DNA of 5,629 nucleotides from Terriglobia bacterium (lineage in GTDB: Bacteria > Acidobacteriota > Terriglobia > UBA7540). The DNA is taken from assembly GCA_022866195.1 (NCBI GenBank), contig JALHUF010000178.1, positions 1 to 5,629 on the forward strand. The letters are read 5' to 3'. Both the position numbers and the translations under genes were made by a program. Below are positions 4,199 through 5,629 of the stretch, piece after piece. The notes below the pieces were generated by a model. That model was given only the letters and a program-made list of their open reading frames with translations. It did not search any database and was not told the origin of the DNA. The stretch's first letter is position 1; the number at the start of each line of letters is the position of its first letter.

Positions 4199-5346
4199 AG
4201 AGTCGCCAGCAGGGCAGCCAGGAGCGCGGCCCGGCGGGGAAGTTCGCTGAGGATGACATGCTCGTGGGCCGCGTGGGCACCGTCGCCCACTCCGCCCAGG
4301 CCGTCGCGTGTGGGGACGCCGAGGGCGGCGGTGAAGTTCCCGTCGGAGCCGCCGCCGCTGGACGCTTCCTGGATGTTCATCCCCATTTGGCGACCCAGTT
4401 CGCGTGCCCGTCGGTACAAGGCCGCAGCCCTTCGTCTCTCCATGGGCGGGCGGTTGACTCCTCCTTCAATGACAAGGCGGGCTTGCGGATGGATGGGTTT
4501 CAGCCCACGGACTTTCCTTTCGATGGCCTCGCGGTCGTTCAGCCGCAGGATACGCACATCGACCCGCGCTGAGGCGTACTCAGGGACCACGTTCGGACGC
4601 GTGCCACCTTCGATAGTGCCAACGGTCAGGGTTAGCCCGCGGCGGGGCCGCGCCAATGCCTCAATGCGCAAGAGTTGCCGCGCCAGTTCACTGATGGCGT
4701 TTACGCCTGCCTCTGGATTGATCCCCGCGTGGGCCGAGCGGCCCCGCACGGTAATGCGAAACTCCCCCACGCCTTTGCGGGATGTCTTCAGAGCACCTCC
4801 CGCCGCCGCCGGTTCCAGAACCAGCACCGCCCGCGCGCGCCGCGCCTCGGCACGCAGTTGCGGGCGGAACGCCACGCTCGCTGTTTCCTCGTCGGAATTC
4901 AGGAAAAAACGCACGGGACTGGCAGGCTGAATCCCGAGCGTCTGCAAGGCGCGGATAGCCCACAGCCCGCAGACGATCCCAGATTTCATGTCGTAAACGC
5001 CGGGGCCGTACGCGCGTCCATTGCGGATGCGGAACGGCATGCGCCTCAGCGTGCCGATGTCCCAAACCGTGTCGAGGTGGCCCAAGAGCAATATCGGCCT
5101 TGCACTTCGCTTTTTCCGCCGCCTTTCACTCCAGAACTCTGCCACTACGGCTGAACCCGCCTGGGGGTGGCGTAGCACGCGGACTTTCCCTCCCTGCCGC
5201 TTGAACTTCGCGGCGAAAAACTTCGCCAGCCGATCGACGTGGCGTTTCGAGGACGTGGGCGACTCGGTTTTCACCGCTTGCTCAAGGCAGCGCAGCAGGC
5301 CAGGAAGCTCGGCCTGGCAGTGGCTCAGCAACCTCTGTAAATTCAC
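4195..5346 (-). CDS. M20-family metallopeptidase, glutamate carboxypeptidase/CPG2-like
   Basis: M20 carboxypeptidases hydrolyse C-terminal amino acids or N-acyl amino acids with two metal ions. From the GTG at 5346-5344 the protein has 383 residues. Visible active-site elements are GHLDTVW (H90, D92), YDMKSG (D119, bridging), SDEETAS (E153 catalytic base, E154), LVLEPA (E178) and GDGAHAAHE (H358). The dimerisation lid domain carries KGVGEFRITVRGRSAHAG with H206, as in CPG2. All ligands appear present. The GTG start is chosen because GGAGGAG (5350-5356) lies just upstream. The N-terminus (VNLQRLLSHCQAELPGLLRCLEQAV...ESP) then fits the family, and a -10-like TACAAT overlaps the ATG at 5370. The frame extends to an ATG at 5442, but that adds 32 unfamily-like residues. 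No signal peptide is seen, so it should be cytoplasmic. The exact substrate cannot be read from the sequence. Confidence 0.93.
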   Translation of the reverse strand: MNLQRLLSHCQAELPGLLRCLEQAVKTESPTSSKRHVDRLAKFFAAKFKRQGGKVRVLRHPQAGSAVVAEFWSERRRKKRSARPILLLGHLDTVWDIGTLRRMPFRIRNGRAYGPGVYDMKSGIVCGLWAIRALQTLGIQPASPVRFFLNSDEETASVAFRPQLRAEARRARAVLVLEPAAAGGALKTSRKGVGEFRITVRGRSAHAGINPEAGVNAISELARQLLRIEALARPRRGLTLTVGTIEGGTRPNVVPEYASARVDVRILRLNDREAIERKVRGLKPIHPQARLVIEGGVNRPPMERRRAAALYRRARELGRQMGMNIQEASSGGGSDGNFTAALGVPTRDGLGGVGDGAHAAHEHVILSELPRRAALLAALLATL

Positions 5347-5349
5347 GTG

Positions 5350-5357
5350 CTCCTCCC
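5350..5357 (-). promoter_or_regulatory. Ribosome binding site fixing the M20 gene start at GTG 5346
   Basis: The minus strand reads GGGAGGAG, then CAC, then GTG. The GGAGG core lies five bases from the GTG, a normal spacing. The alternative ATGs at 5370 and 5442 have no comparable site, which decides the start. Confidence 0.75.
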
Positions 5358-5368
5358 GCGGAGAACGC

Positions 5369-5399
5369 ATTGTACTAGACTCATAACCGCAGCATACAA
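5369..5399 (-). promoter_or_regulatory. Candidate promoter of the M20 gene
   Basis: On the minus strand TACAAT (5369-5374) matches the -10 consensus at five of six bases. TTGTAT (5394-5399) is a partial -35 at a long 19-bp spacing. Transcription would begin near 5362, giving a leader of about 16 bases that contains the ribosome binding site. The ATG at 5370 would not be in the transcript. Confidence 0.4.
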
Positions 5400-5629
5400 C
5401 AAGCTTCCTGAAGGGACCGCGCCACGCTCTCCAATTCCTCACAACAGGTTAGCATCCCCGCGCCACCCTGACTGACCATCCCCCAGTAGGGTGTCTGTCA
5501 TGGTGACGGCCGGCTGGCTACCAGCGCTCCATAGATGAAGGTTTCTTACTGACAACGGCCCGCATTTTATTCTATCCTAAGTATTCTGGGAATCACTTTT
5601 GGGTGTTGGAGGATCAGGCCTCAATCCTC
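5400..5629. other. Intergenic end of the window, no gene seen
   Basis: No frame here has coding character on either strand. Short inverted repeats are present: CACCCT/AGGGTG (5464-5469 with 5488-5493), GCTGG-CTA-CCAGC (5513-5525), and GAGGAT/ATCCTC (5609-5614 with 5624-5629) at the very end. GGAGG at 5608-5612 could be a ribosome binding site for a plus-strand gene beyond the window, but no start codon follows within it. An AT-rich stretch at 5565-5590 could hold a promoter; I cannot pick one out. Confidence 0.5.

Noticed and set aside
4253..4930. 225-codon plus-strand frame opposite the M20 gene
   Set aside because: It is Arg/Ser/Pro-rich, typical of antisense GC-rich frames, and lies over the conserved M20 active-site coding region.
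5464..5525. Riboswitch or structured RNA upstream of a gene beyond the window
   Set aside because: The inverted repeats are short and match no riboswitch core that I can recognise, and no downstream gene start is visible.

Overview
The window looks like a bacterial chromosome segment with two parts of different character. The right part, from about 2600 to 5400, is GC-rich, carries long well-formed genes, and reads like ordinary chromosomal backbone. The left part, from 1 to about 2550, is more mixed in composition. It holds gene tails, a toxin-antitoxin pair, tandem repeats and many palindromes, and reads like an accessory or island-type stretch. A free-living soil-type bacterium, perhaps Acidobacteriota, would fit: a secreted TPR/zinc-peptidase protein, an M20 carboxypeptidase, a compact hicBA pair and many GTAG-headed palindromes. 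This placement is an impression from gene style only; there is no rRNA or marker gene to settle it.

Layout, left to right. Bases 1-296 are the 3' end of an unrecognised gene. Two bases after its stop, 299-463 encodes a 54-residue peptide ending like the C-terminus of Eco57I-type (type IIG) restriction-methyltransferases, probably a remnant. From 471 to 730 there is an elaborate block: a 9-bp palindrome, five head-to-tail copies of a 32-bp unit rich in inverted repeats, then four copies of a 16-bp unit partly complementary to the first. This block lies directly upstream of hicB (816-1058) and hicA (1058-1276), an antitoxin-first pair with overlapping stop and start codons. On the minus strand, 1437-1886 encodes an unrecognised 149-residue protein that forms a complete transcription unit, with a TTGACA promoter, an AAAGGAGG ribosome binding site and an intrinsic terminator. 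Bases 1951-2600 hold no convincing gene but carry a series of stem-loops, most headed by GTAG. Four of them form two inverted pairs, the architecture of REP doublets (REPINs).

The backbone part holds two convergent genes. 2624-4150 (+) encodes an exported protein with a small beta domain, TPR-like helices and a gluzincin-type zinc peptidase domain (HELAH plus a downstream NEG glutamate). 4195-5346 (-) encodes an M20 metallopeptidase of the glutamate carboxypeptidase/CPG2 type, best started at a GTG. Their stops are 44 bp apart around a GC-rich inverted repeat. The last 230 bases hold no gene that I can see.

The strongest candidates for something new are the composite 32-bp/16-bp repeat block upstream of hicBA and the GTAG-headed inverted stem-loop pairs at 2174-2380. 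The two are separate observations, and nothing here shows that they work together.
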